NCBI GenBank assembly: GCA_016714465.1
Contig: JADKDT010000013.1
Coordinates: 62,001-126,000 of the forward strand
Length of the DNA stretch: 64,000 nt
Source: Candidatus Brachythrix odensensis
GTDB taxonomy: Bacteria; Chloroflexota; Anaerolineae; J036; Brachytrichaceae
Direction of reading: 5' to 3'
The notes beneath the pieces are model-generated. The model saw only the letters and a program-made list of their open reading frames with translations, was not told the origin of the DNA and searched no databases. Both the position numbers and the translations under genes were made by a program. How positions within the stretch are numbered: the first letter of the stretch is position 1; each line of letters begins with the position of its first letter. Below are positions 1 through 7,773 of the stretch, in pieces.

Positions 1-1
1 G

Positions 2-712
2 GGTGAGTGGCTTAGCCGCGGCGGTGGCCCAGCCTGGGTGCGCTGGATTGGCGTTGACGATCGCGCCCCCGTGGGACCGCGCCTGCGCGTGTTGCTGCGC
101 GCAGCCGACCGGGTTGCGCGTGAGGGCGGATTGACAGGCCTATGGCTGCTGTGCGACTCGGGGGGGTGGCTTGATCCCTATCTGCTCGATGAAGGGTATC
201 GGGCCGTTGATGAGGTCATCACCCTCGAGCGTTCGCTTCGCCGGGCGCGTTCGGAGGCATTTGCCGGAAACTTCGGCCCGATCACGCCGGAAGCCAAACG
301 GATCTGCCTCCGCCCGGCGTTGTTCCAGGATGTTGGGGCGGTCGTGACAGTGGATTCTCGGGCGTTCCAAGATCCATGGCGCTATGCACCCGCGACGATG
401 GCCCGCGAGCTGTCCGCGGCGTCAGTCGCCCGCGTGGCCCTGGACGGGGATCGCGTTGTTGGGTATACGACTGCCGTTGTGCGTGATGGCGGGGGCCATA
501 TCAATCGCATCGCGGTGGATACCGTGGCGCAGGGCAGGGGCGTTGGGAGAGCGCTCCTGGCCGACATCAACGGGCAGCTCGCGTTGCGGGGCGTCACCCG
601 CATCACGCTCAACACCCAGCGTAGCAATGTCGCGTCTCAGCGTTTGTATCGGTCGGCCGGGTTCAGAGTTCTTGATCCGCCGCTCAAGGTCTATCATCTG
701 CCCCTCGCATGA
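2..712 (+). CDS. GNAT-family N-acetyltransferase, 5' end cut by window
   Basis: The frame is open from base 2, so the gene probably begins before the window; GTG 38 is only the first start codon inside it. The last ~140 residues form a RimI-like GNAT domain that transfers an acetyl group from acetyl-CoA to an amine. The acetyl-CoA loop QGRGVGRALL is clear, followed by the typical end SQRLYRSAGFRVL. The first ~75 residues look like the second half of another GNAT domain (GLWLLCDSGGWLDPYLLDEG), so the whole protein is probably a tandem GNAT. The substrate cannot be told. The stop overlaps the start of the downstream amidase (ATGA at 709-712), so the two are probably co-transcribed. Confidence 0.8.
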   Translation, partial: GEWLSRGGGPAWVRWIGVDDRAPVGPRLRVLLRAADRVAREGGLTGLWLLCDSGGWLDPYLLDEGYRAVDEVITLERSLRRARSEAFAGNFGPITPEAKRICLRPALFQDVGAVVTVDSRAFQDPWRYAPATMARELSAASVARVALDGDRVVGYTTAVVRDGGGHINRIAVDTVAQGRGVGRALLADINGQLALRGVTRITLNTQRSNVASQRLYRSAGFRVLDPPLKVYHLPLA

Positions 713-1545
713 AATCGAAACCGGGACGCGACGACCGTCAGCGCACTCAACGCGAAAGCATCCGGCGCACCCAGGCGACCGGGCGCGCGCAAGCCGATCG
801 GGCCGCGCGGCGCGTAGGCGATGCGAGTGCGGCCTCGGTGCCGATTGGGCCTGGGTTGCGCAGGGCGTTTGTTGTGTTCATTGTGCTGTTCTCTTTGGTT
901 GCGCTTGGCCTGGCGGCCCTTCAGAGCCTGACCTCGGCGCCGGTGAACGCTCCGTTTTTGGCGGCAGCGACCCGCGCGCCTGCCGCCACGGTCACAGCCG
1001 CAACGTCTAGGCGAGTTGGGATTGTCAGCGGCCATCGTGGCAACGACACCGGAACGATTTGCGCTGACGGATTGACCGAGGCCGAGGTGAACTTCGACCA
1101 CGCGATCCGGGTGGCCACTCAGCTGCGCACGCGTGGTTTCGTTGTGGATGTTCTGGACGAGTTCGATCCGCGGCTCAAGAACTACACGGCGAGCGCGTTG
1201 CTATCGATCCATGCTGATTCGTGCGCTTACATCAACGAGCTGGCGACTGGTTTCAAAGCCGCCCGCGTGCTCGACAGTACCGTTCCCGTCGATGAAGATC
1301 GCCTCGTGGGGTGCATCCGCGCCCGTTACGGCGCGGCCACGGGCTTGCGATTCAACGCCAATACCATCACGTTTGACATGACGAAGTATCACGCGTTTTA
1401 TGAGATCGCGCCGCAGACACCGGCCGCCATCATCGAAACCGGCTTCATGAATCTCGATCGCGCGGTGTTGACCAAGCGGGCCGATTCCGTCGCCAAAGGT
1501 ATCGTCGACGGTTTGGTGTGCTTCCTGAACCGCGAGACGGAATAG
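709..1545 (+). CDS. N-acetylmuramoyl-L-alanine amidase (Amidase_3)
   Basis: This 278-residue membrane-anchored cell-wall hydrolase cleaves the amide bond between N-acetylmuramic acid and L-alanine. A basic cytoplasmic N-terminus is followed by one membrane helix (about residues 47-68) and an Ala/Thr linker. The Amidase_3 zinc site is visible: His in SGHRGND, Glu in GLTEAEVNF, His in SIHADS and the catalytic Glu in IIETGFMNL. The domain is short (about 180 residues) but complete. ATG 709 overlaps the stop of the upstream acetyltransferase. It lies just before an L,D-transpeptidase, so this is a small peptidoglycan-remodelling neighbourhood. Confidence 0.88.
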   Translation: MKSKPGRDDRQRTQRESIRRTQATGRAQADRAARRVGDASAASVPIGPGLRRAFVVFIVLFSLVALGLAALQSLTSAPVNAPFLAAATRAPAATVTAATSRRVGIVSGHRGNDTGTICADGLTEAEVNFDHAIRVATQLRTRGFVVDVLDEFDPRLKNYTASALLSIHADSCAYINELATGFKAARVLDSTVPVDEDRLVGCIRARYGAATGLRFNANTITFDMTKYHAFYEIAPQTPAAIIETGFMNLDRAVLTKRADSVAKGIVDGLVCFLNRETE

Positions 1546-1642
1546 GCTGAAACGCGAATTCTCGGAAGCGCCAGCCCATGGGCTGTTGCCACTTGCGCGA
1601 ATTGGGAGTATGCTGATAATGCAGCTTCGGAGAAGGTAACCC

Positions 1643-2275
1643 ATGAATATCACAACCAAAAGGCCGCTTGCTCGAATACTGATTTCGTTTGCGCTCGCGC
1701 TGGCGTTCTCGGGGGCCGCGCCCATGGCCGCGTTGGCCGAAACAGGCGTTGATCCCGCCGCCATTGCGCCATTCCTCGACGACGGTTCGGACGCCGAATA
1801 CTCGGTCGACTTCGCCCCAGGCTTTAAGGACTATGAGATCGACGCGGAATTCGACTCGTTGAAAAAGAGCCATGAGTTCACGTTTGATGAGACCAGCATT
1901 CAAGATCCGGCTGCCGCGGCGCGCCCGGCAAAGTGGATTGAGGTGGTTCTGTCCAAGCAGATGGTCTACGCCTGGCAGAATGGCAGAGTAGTGCTGTCTT
2001 CGAAGATATCGAGCGGGCTTTCGCGCACTCCAACCGTGCGGGGAAATTTTCGGATTTATGTAAAGTATGTCAGCACACGCATGCGCGGGCCGGGCTATAA
2101 CCTTCCCAACGTGCCGTATACGATGTACTTCTACCGCGGCTATGGCCTTCATGGCGCCTATTGGCACAACAACTTCGGCCGCCCCATGAGTCATGGTTGT
2201 GTGAACCTGCCGGTGTCTTTTTCTGGCCAGCTTTTCAGATGGGCGCCGGTCGGCACCCTGGTTTACATCCATTAG
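1643..2275 (+). CDS. L,D-transpeptidase (YkuD domain), secreted
   Basis: This 210-residue protein has an N-terminal signal peptide (about residues 9-30, ending in an Ala-rich cleavage region) and a C-terminal YkuD domain. The catalytic signature is intact: HGAYWH, then SHGCVNL with the nucleophilic Cys at about residue 186. Such enzymes form 3-3 cross-links in peptidoglycan or attach proteins to it. The region between signal and catalytic domain is acidic and unassigned. ATG 1643 is preceded by a purine-rich ribosome-binding site (GGAGAAGG) and, about 23 nt upstream of the start, a GATAAT box, so this gene has a normal leader. Confidence 0.9.
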   Translation: MNITTKRPLARILISFALALAFSGAAPMAALAETGVDPAAIAPFLDDGSDAEYSVDFAPGFKDYEIDAEFDSLKKSHEFTFDETSIQDPAAAARPAKWIEVVLSKQMVYAWQNGRVVLSSKISSGLSRTPTVRGNFRIYVKYVSTRMRGPGYNLPNVPYTMYFYRGYGLHGAYWHNNFGRPMSHGCVNLPVSFSGQLFRWAPVGTLVYIH

Positions 2276-2290
2276 CTGGCAGGACCTGGC

Positions 2291-3094
2291 ATGAGGGCCG
2301 GCCTCCGCGGACGCGTGCTGATCCTGCTCGCGATTGCGGTGGCACTCGTCGCTGCCTCTGTCCTTACGTATCGGCGTGTCCGAGCGGAGGCCGAATCCGA
2401 ACAACGCTGGTCGTTGGTGCGCGCCCGCGGCGGCTTAAGAGTAGGCATCGACCCGAGTGACAAACGGTTTTCGTATTTCACGGTGGAGGGTTGGCAGGGC
2501 TTTGATGCCGATCTTGCCCGCGAAATTGCGCGCCGGCTTGGTCTGGCGCTTTGGGTGGAACCGGTCGGCTACGACGGTCTTTACGACGCGCTTCGCTCGG
2601 ATCGGGTGGACGTCTCGATGTCGGCTCTGATCGCCGACCCGGCCCAAACGGCGGACTATGCATTCAGCGTGCCGTACTTCGATGCTGGCCTCGTGCTGGT
2701 GGGCGGGTGTCGGCCCAACGGGGCCATCCCTGGGTGTCTTTCCAGCAAGCGGCTAAGCGTCGCGCTGGGATCGGACGCCGATCGTCTTGCCCGGCAGTGG
2801 GAGCGGCGTGCGCCCAACCTGGTCCGTATTGTCTTTGATGAGGATCGAGCAGCTCTGGCCGCTCTCAATACGCAGTCCGATGCGGCCCTGGTCGATGGTC
2901 GCGAAGTCTGGCAAGAACTCGACGCGCTGCGTGGATCGAATCAGGCAATTGTTCTTGTCGAGGCCCGTCCATACGTCTTGGCGGCCCGGCGCAGCGATGG
3001 ACGGCTCATGGCGGAGGTCAATGCGATCATTGGCGCGATGCAGGCGGATGGATCGCTGGATGGCCTGTCGAGGAAGTGGTTAGCCCCGCGCTGA
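2291..3094 (+). CDS. Membrane-anchored extracellular solute-binding protein, family 3
   Basis: This 267-residue protein has an uncleaved-looking N-terminal membrane helix (about residues 6-25) followed by a type-3 periplasmic binding fold. Family hallmarks are GLRVGIDPSDKRFS near the start of the domain, the first-lobe motif GFDADLAREIARRLG, and DVSMSALIADPAQTADYAFS. Such proteins usually capture amino acids for an ABC importer, but no permease or ATPase gene is adjacent, so it may be an orphan receptor. It starts 16 nt after the L,D-transpeptidase stop and is probably in the same transcript. Confidence 0.82.
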   Translation: MRAGLRGRVLILLAIAVALVAASVLTYRRVRAEAESEQRWSLVRARGGLRVGIDPSDKRFSYFTVEGWQGFDADLAREIARRLGLALWVEPVGYDGLYDALRSDRVDVSMSALIADPAQTADYAFSVPYFDAGLVLVGGCRPNGAIPGCLSSKRLSVALGSDADRLARQWERRAPNLVRIVFDEDRAALAALNTQSDAALVDGREVWQELDALRGSNQAIVLVEARPYVLAARRSDGRLMAEVNAIIGAMQADGSLDGLSRKWLAPR

Positions 3095-3145
3095 GCGAAG
3101 AATCGTCGCGACTTTACAGCGAGGGTATGTGCCACCCCCAACGGA

Positions 3146-3874
3146 TTAACCTCGCGGGTAGGCGCCATCGGCTCGACGCGAGATGGGCTTTGCAGCGCCT
3201 ACCCGCGAGGTTGATCCCGCAGAACGCCTAGCCACGAGGCTCACGCGCATTGCTGTCGGGCGGCCCCGGTTTTTGGGCCGCCCCGGATCCTGTGCAGCGC
3301 GCGGGTTGACCAGATTCATCGCCATGTCCAGGCCGTCGGTCACCCAGCGCTGCACGCCCTGATCGATCCGTTTGAACAGGTCATCCAGCGCCGGAACTTC
3401 GTCCCGTCCGAAGTCATCGAGGACATAGTCCTTGGGCGCTTGACGCCCCGGCGGACGCCCGATCCCGACCCGAATGCGCGGGAACTCCTGCCCGCCGACA
3501 CGCGGGATGATTGACTTCATGCCATTGTGCCCACCCGCGCTGCCGGACGGGCGCATCCGAAGCTGCCCAAAGGGCAGGTCGAGCTCGTCGTAGATCACCA
3601 GCAGGTCGGCCAGCGCCGACTTGTAGAAGCGCAAAAGTGGCCCGACCGTCAAACCGCTCTCGTTCATAAAGGTCTGAGGCTTGACGATGACGACCCGCGC
3701 GCCCTTGATCAGACCTTGCGCGACCAGGCCGTGGTTCATCATCTTGGTGAAGGCCAGGCCGTGTTCGCGCGCAAGGTAGTCGGCGGCAAGGAAACCGACG
3801 TTGTGACGGTTGTTGGCGTACTGGCGACCCGGGTTGCCAAGCCCGGCGATCACCCGCCAGCGCAAATCCTCCAT
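3146..3874 (-). CDS. pth: Peptidyl-tRNA hydrolase with unusual C-terminal tail
   Basis: Pth releases peptides from prematurely dropped peptidyl-tRNAs. The family core is complete: GLGNPGRQYANNRHNVGF at the N-terminus with the catalytic His in NNRHNVG, the substrate residues in KPQTFMNESG, YDELDLPFG, and SAGGHNGMKSI. The core ends near residue 190, at the usual family length. About 50 further residues, rich in Arg, Gly and Ser, are encoded across an 18-bp inverted repeat and look non-conserved. ATG 3874 is preferred; an in-frame TTG at 3877 directly abuts the upstream gene's stop. It probably shares a transcript with the gene at 3878-4582. Confidence 0.92.
   Translation of the reverse strand: MEDLRWRVIAGLGNPGRQYANNRHNVGFLAADYLAREHGLAFTKMMNHGLVAQGLIKGARVVIVKPQTFMNESGLTVGPLLRFYKSALADLLVIYDELDLPFGQLRMRPSGSAGGHNGMKSIIPRVGGQEFPRIRVGIGRPPGRQAPKDYVLDDFGRDEVPALDDLFKRIDQGVQRWVTDGLDMAMNLVNPRAAQDPGRPKNRGRPTAMRVSLVARRSAGSTSRVGAAKPISRRADGAYPRG
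3148..3212. repeat. 18-bp perfect inverted repeat between convergent genes
   Basis: The arms at 3148-3165 and 3195-3212 are exact reverse complements, separated by 29 nt. The hairpin lies between the convergent solute-binding-protein and pth genes and supplies the last codons and stop of pth. There is no T-run after either arm, so it is not a classic intrinsic terminator. Confidence 0.85.
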
Positions 3875-3877
3875 CAA

Positions 3878-4582
3878 CTAGTTCCCGTAGTCGATCGGCC
3901 GGCGGAACACGCGCCTGATGCCAAAGCCGACAATCTTCTTGGCCAGGAGATACGCTGCAAAGGCCGCGAAAGCCAGCCCAACGAGCTCCGCGCCGCGCAA
4001 AAAGGCGCGTGGGATGGCGGCCGTGTCCAAAGCTACTGCGGTGGCTGCCAGGCCCGGGGTGGCAACCGCGCCAGGGCGAGGTGTGCCGGAGGCTGCACCC
4101 GGTGTTGCCGCGCCCGTGGCGGCTGCGGCCGCGCCCTCGACTTTCAGATTCCGGACCACCGACTCGATACTTTTTCCATCCGCGCTAAATACCTGCAGGC
4201 GCAGCGCATATTCACCGGCCGCCAACGCCCGGGTATTCCAGGTTGACAGCAAGCCATTGTCGACGGGCTGTGTGCCGCCGCCAAAGACCTGCCAGGTCTT
4301 GGCGTCCGGTTCGATCGCAAAGGCGACCTCGTAGCGGCTGAAACCAGGCATGTTGGCGCTGCCCTGGGCAGTGACGCTGGCGCTCAAGGTCTGCCCGCGC
4401 ACGGGTGTTACGATCCGCGCGATTGGCGCCACCGGGGTGGCGGTCGGGGAGCGGGTGGGCGTGGGCGGTGGCTGTGGCGTTTGCGCGCCAGCCGGGAGGA
4501 GCGTCGTCATCAACGCGAATGCCGCTGATACAATCCCGCCGATAACCGGCCCGAAGCGGCGCGATAGGTGTCGCAGTGTCAT
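3878..4582 (-). CDS. Secreted membrane-anchored protein of unknown function
   Basis: I do not recognise a family. From ATG 4582 the product is 234 residues: a signal peptide (about residues 10-33), a Pro/Thr-rich linker, then a ~100-residue beta-rich domain with AGEYALRLQVFSADGKSIE, which resembles an Ig-like domain. An Ala/Gly/Pro-rich spacer follows, then a C-terminal membrane helix (FAAFAAYLLAKKIV) and a basic tail. This layout suggests an exported domain tethered by its C-terminus. The frame extends upstream to 4732, but that part is Arg/Thr-rich, overlaps the divergent gene and has no signal sequence, so I start at 4582. The stop is four bases before the pth ATG. Confidence 0.6.
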   Translation of the reverse strand: MTLRHLSRRFGPVIGGIVSAAFALMTTLLPAGAQTPQPPPTPTRSPTATPVAPIARIVTPVRGQTLSASVTAQGSANMPGFSRYEVAFAIEPDAKTWQVFGGGTQPVDNGLLSTWNTRALAAGEYALRLQVFSADGKSIESVVRNLKVEGAAAAATGAATPGAASGTPRPGAVATPGLAATAVALDTAAIPRAFLRGAELVGLAFAAFAAYLLAKKIVGFGIRRVFRRPIDYGN

Positions 4583-4622
4583 CTTGATGCGCAAAGCCCG
4601 CCGATTGTAGCCGAACCCGCCC

Positions 4623-6150
4623 ATGCGAAATGGTCTGACACTCCCCACAAACGAGCGCGCGCAGCGCGTTGCGCTTGCGTTTTTTTGCGCGGTGGTCGGA
4701 CTGGTGTCGGGCGCGCTGGCGGTCGTGGTCAATCCGCTGTTTGTGCTGCCGCTGATCCCCTGGCCGTCGGGACGGCTTGGGCGACCCGCACCAAGGAACG
4801 CGCGATGTGGCTCTTGGTCGCCGGCATCGCCTTGCTGCCGCGGATGGCGTCGCCGGTGTCCATCGGCTTCAAGCCCACGGTCATCGACGCCGCGATGCTG
4901 CTGCTTCTGGCGGCCTGGGTGATCGATCGGTCCCGCCGCCGGGAGACAAGACCAGCGCCGGCCTTGCCGGGTCTCGTCGGCTATCCGCTCGCGGCGCTGA
5001 TATTTGTCGCGGTCGCCGCCTTCATCGCTGGTATTCCGAATGGCCCGCTGACAACCCTGGTCTTGCGCCGCTTTGGCGAACTTATCCTGACTTTGATGTC
5101 GGTCTACGTCATGATCGGCATCTTTGCGGCGCCGGCGCGCGCCAGCTCGTAGTGCGCGCCCTCATGCTGTTTGGGGCGTTAGCCGGTCTGATTGGAATTG
5201 CGCTATACGTTATCGCCGACGAGACAGCGATGCGGCTGCTATCGGCCCTTCGGCCGTTTGGCTATCCTGAGGGCTCCGGTGTGCTCCGCTATGTCCTAGA
5301 TGACCCGGCGCAGCTTCAGCGCGCAACTGGACTCTGGATTGACCCGAATGCGTTCGGGGGCTTTCTGTTGGTTGCCGGCGCAATCAGCTTGCCGCAGGCG
5401 TTCGCGCCGCGGCCAGCGCTGCCGCGCCTGCTCGTATTGAGCTGCCTCGCGGTGATAGGGCTGGCCTTGATTCTCACCGTTTCGCGAGGGGCGATGATTG
5501 CGCTTGGGCTGGTTGCCTTGCTGATGGGTCTTGTCAAATACCGCCGGATCCTGCCGCTGATTGGCATCGTGCTCTTAGCGGCGCTTGCGCTGCCCCAGAC
5601 CCGCGAGTTGATCGCCCACTTCGCCGATGGATTCGCCGTGCGCGACCTGGCCACCCAGATGCGGGTGGGGGAATACAAGGACGCTTTTCGGCTGATTGAG
5701 CGGTACCCCATCTTTGGGGTTGGCTTCACTGACACACCGGATGTTGATCTCTACATCGGCGTGTCGAACATGTATTTGCTCATCGCCCAGCAGATGGGTC
5801 TGGTCGGTCTGGCCGTGTTTATCGTCACCCTGATCGGTTTCTTTTCGATAGCTGCCCGCGCGATGCGGGCGGCCTTGCGGGATAACACGCTGGCCCCCGT
5901 ATGGCTGGGGGCGCATGGCGCGGTGATCGGGGCGCTGATGACGGGGATGGTCGATCACTATTTCTTCAACATTGACTTCCACAACTCGGTAATGCTGTTT
6001 TGGATTGTGCTCGCTCTCGCCGTGGCATCTTCGACTACAATCGCCGATCATGATGCAGCTCAAAGTGAAAGCCCTGAAGAAGATCGACATCGTCACGGTC
6101 TCCGGGCCGGATGGACAGCGCGACCGCGCCCGAATTTGACAATGCGCTAA
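4623..6150 (+). CDS. O-antigen ligase-like polytopic membrane protein (two frameshifts)
   Basis: This membrane protein of about 500 residues resembles the O-antigen ligase/Wzy family, which joins or polymerises glycans on the outer side of the membrane. It has about ten hydrophobic helices and the family's periplasmic-loop pattern: ATGLWIDPNAFGG, then TVSRGAMIALGLVALL, then RYPIFGVGFTDTP before the last helices. The frame shifts twice, near 4765 (a base missing in a C run) and near 5140, and the protein continues cleanly each time, so consensus error is likely. The last ~30 codons overlap the STAS gene and may not be real. The glycosyltransferase at 6888 supports a glycan role. Confidence 0.7.
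6036..6041 (+). promoter_or_regulatory. Probable -10 box (TACAAT), leaderless start of the STAS gene
   Basis: TACAAT lies 8 nt before ATG 6050, inside the end of the upstream membrane-protein gene. That spacing puts the transcription start at or next to the start codon. No ribosome-binding site precedes the ATG. Confidence 0.5.
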
Positions 6151-6386
6151 AAGGCCTGCAGTTGGAGGGCCGGCACAAGATCGTGCTGGACTTCGCCGGC
6201 CTCGATTACATGAGCAGCGCCGGTCTGCGGGCCATGGTCGCGGCGCTAAAGGAAGCCAAGGCGCACAACGGAAGCGTGCTGGTTGCCGCGGCCAATGACA
6301 AGATTCGAGACACGATCGCGCTGGTCGGCTTCCAGAGCCTCTTCCCCGTGTTTGATGACATTCTCGAAGCGGTGGATTCGCTCTAG
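6050..6386 (+). CDS. STAS-domain anti-sigma factor antagonist (one frameshift)
   Basis: This STAS protein of about 110 residues is of the SpoIIAA/RsbV type. Unphosphorylated, such proteins bind an anti-sigma kinase and free its sigma factor. The N-terminus (MQLKVKALKKIDIVTVSG from 6053) is in another frame from the rest (MDSATAPEFDNALKGL) because of one extra G in a GGG run near 6110. The phospho-acceptor region LDYMSSAGLRAM is intact. The likely partner kinase is encoded 48 nt downstream. No sigma factor or PP2C phosphatase gene lies nearby, so the controlled regulon is unknown. Confidence 0.85.
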
Positions 6387-6434
6387 GGCGTTGCGCCCGA
6401 GCCGCGCGCGACATGCCGCGCGCTGACCCTCGCG

Positions 6435-6884
6435 ATGATCACCCTCCGACGCCTGAGCCTGCCGGCGCGCCATAGCCAGTTAGTTGTCTTTGCGCGGGAG
6501 GCGCGTGCCGCGGCCGCCGAGGCGGGGATGAGCGAGGCCGAGGCCTACCGGGTCGAGCTGGCGGTGGACGAGGCGTGCGCCAACATCGTCGACCATGCCT
6601 ATGCCGGGAATCCCGGCGAGATTGACATGGAGATCGGCTGGGTGCCCGCCAAGACCTTTGTGGTCATCCTGACCGACGAGGGCCGCCCGTTCATCGTGCC
6701 GGATGTCCCGCCGGAATCACCGCCGAAGTCGATCGAAGAGCTGCGGGTGGGTGGGCTTGGGCTGCGCATTATTCGCCAGGCCATGTCGGAGGCGCGCTGG
6801 GAGTTTGGGGTCGGCGGCGCCGATGGCCGCAAGGTCAACCGCCTGACCATGACGCGCGATCTAGCGCCTGTCGTCGCAAGTTGA
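6435..6884 (+). CDS. Anti-sigma regulatory factor, serine kinase (HATPase_c_2)
   Basis: This 149-residue GHKL-fold kinase is of the RsbW/SpoIIAB class. The ATP-binding boxes are clear: N-box ELAVDEACANIVDHAY, G1 box LTDEGRPF and G2 box GGLGLRII. It would hold a sigma factor inactive and phosphorylate the STAS protein encoded just upstream. The pair form a partner-switching module next to envelope-glycan genes. An adjacent phosphatase, common in such modules, is absent. Confidence 0.88.
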   Translation: MITLRRLSLPARHSQLVVFAREARAAAAEAGMSEAEAYRVELAVDEACANIVDHAYAGNPGEIDMEIGWVPAKTFVVILTDEGRPFIVPDVPPESPPKSIEELRVGGLGLRIIRQAMSEARWEFGVGGADGRKVNRLTMTRDLAPVVAS

Positions 6885-6887
6885 CCC

Positions 6888-7742
6888 GTGGCCATGCTCG
6901 ATCTCGCCGTGGTCATCGTCTCGTGGAACGTCCGGGATTTACTGCGGGCCTGCCTGCGCAGTTGTCTCGATGGTCTTCACGAGTCTGGCTTGCAGGGCCG
7001 GATCGTCGTTGTCGACAGCGCCTCGTCCGACGGCACCGCCGCGATGGTTAGCACTGAGTTTGGCCAGGTCGAGCTGATCGCATCAGAGGACAACATCGGC
7101 TTTGTCAAGGGCAACAACCTGGCCCTGCGCCGGGTGGGACTTGGCGGGCAAGATACCGCGGCTGAGCGCCCGCGCTACGTCTGGCTGCTCAACCCCGACA
7201 CCCGTGTGCATCCGGGCGCGATCAACGGTTTGGTTGATTTCATGGACGCGACGCCGCGCTGCGGGTTGTGCGGGCCGAAGCTGGAAAAGCCGGATAGCAG
7301 TCTGCAGATGGGGGCTTTCGGCTTTCCCGGCCTGGCCCAGCTCCTGATCGAGACCCAGCCCCGTCTGGCCCGTTTTCGCGACTCGCGAGTGGACGGCCGC
7401 TATCCCCGCGCTTGGTTTGATCGCCCAACGCCCTTTCGCATAGGCAGTCCGTTGGGGGCGGCCATGCTGGCTCGGGCCGAGGCAGTCGAGCAGGTGGGAT
7501 TGCTCGACGAGGGCTTCGAGATGTATTGCGAGGAGATCGATTGGGCGATGCGGATGCGCCGGGCCGGCTGGGAGCGCTGGTGCGTGCCCTCGGCCGTCGT
7601 GACCCATTACGGCGGGGCCAGCAGCGGCCAGGCCAGCGCCCGGACCGAGGCGATCAAATGGCGCAGCCGCCGGCGCTATTACGCCAAGCATTACGGGGCG
7701 ATCCGACGGGCGATCGCTCTACGCATCGCTCGGGGTCGTTGA
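6888..7742 (+). CDS. Glycosyltransferase family 2
   Basis: This 284-residue GT-A glycosyltransferase resembles rhamnosyltransferases. It starts with the family strand DLAVVIVSWNVRDLLRACL, followed by VVDSASSDGT (nucleotide binding), NIGFVKGNNLALR and the DXD-like metal site LLNPDTRV. The acceptor region EGFEMYCEEIDWAMRMRRAG is typical. No membrane helix is obvious, so it probably works on the cytoplasmic face, building a polysaccharide or glycolipid. The start is GTG 6888, four bases after the kinase stop; ATG 6894 is an alternative. The stop lies inside a 9-bp repeat. Confidence 0.87.
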   Translation: MAMLDLAVVIVSWNVRDLLRACLRSCLDGLHESGLQGRIVVVDSASSDGTAAMVSTEFGQVELIASEDNIGFVKGNNLALRRVGLGGQDTAAERPRYVWLLNPDTRVHPGAINGLVDFMDATPRCGLCGPKLEKPDSSLQMGAFGFPGLAQLLIETQPRLARFRDSRVDGRYPRAWFDRPTPFRIGSPLGAAMLARAEAVEQVGLLDEGFEMYCEEIDWAMRMRRAGWERWCVPSAVVTHYGGASSGQASARTEAIKWRSRRRYYAKHYGAIRRAIALRIARGR

Positions 7743-7773
7743 TAACGTTGATTACGTTGGTAACGGTATCAAC
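7738..7773. repeat. GTTGRTAAC 9-bp tandem repeat, three units plus an inverted unit
   Basis: Three 9-bp units (GTTGATAAC, GTTGATTAC, GTTGGTAAC) at 7738-7764 are followed by GGTATCAAC, a near reverse complement of the first. The run covers the stop codons of the convergent glycosyltransferase and mfd genes. The same unit recurs five times at 34266-34310. Confidence 0.75.

Noticed and set aside
7738..7773. Possible CRISPR-like array
   Set aside because: Units are 9 bp, directly adjacent with no spacers, and no cas genes are present.
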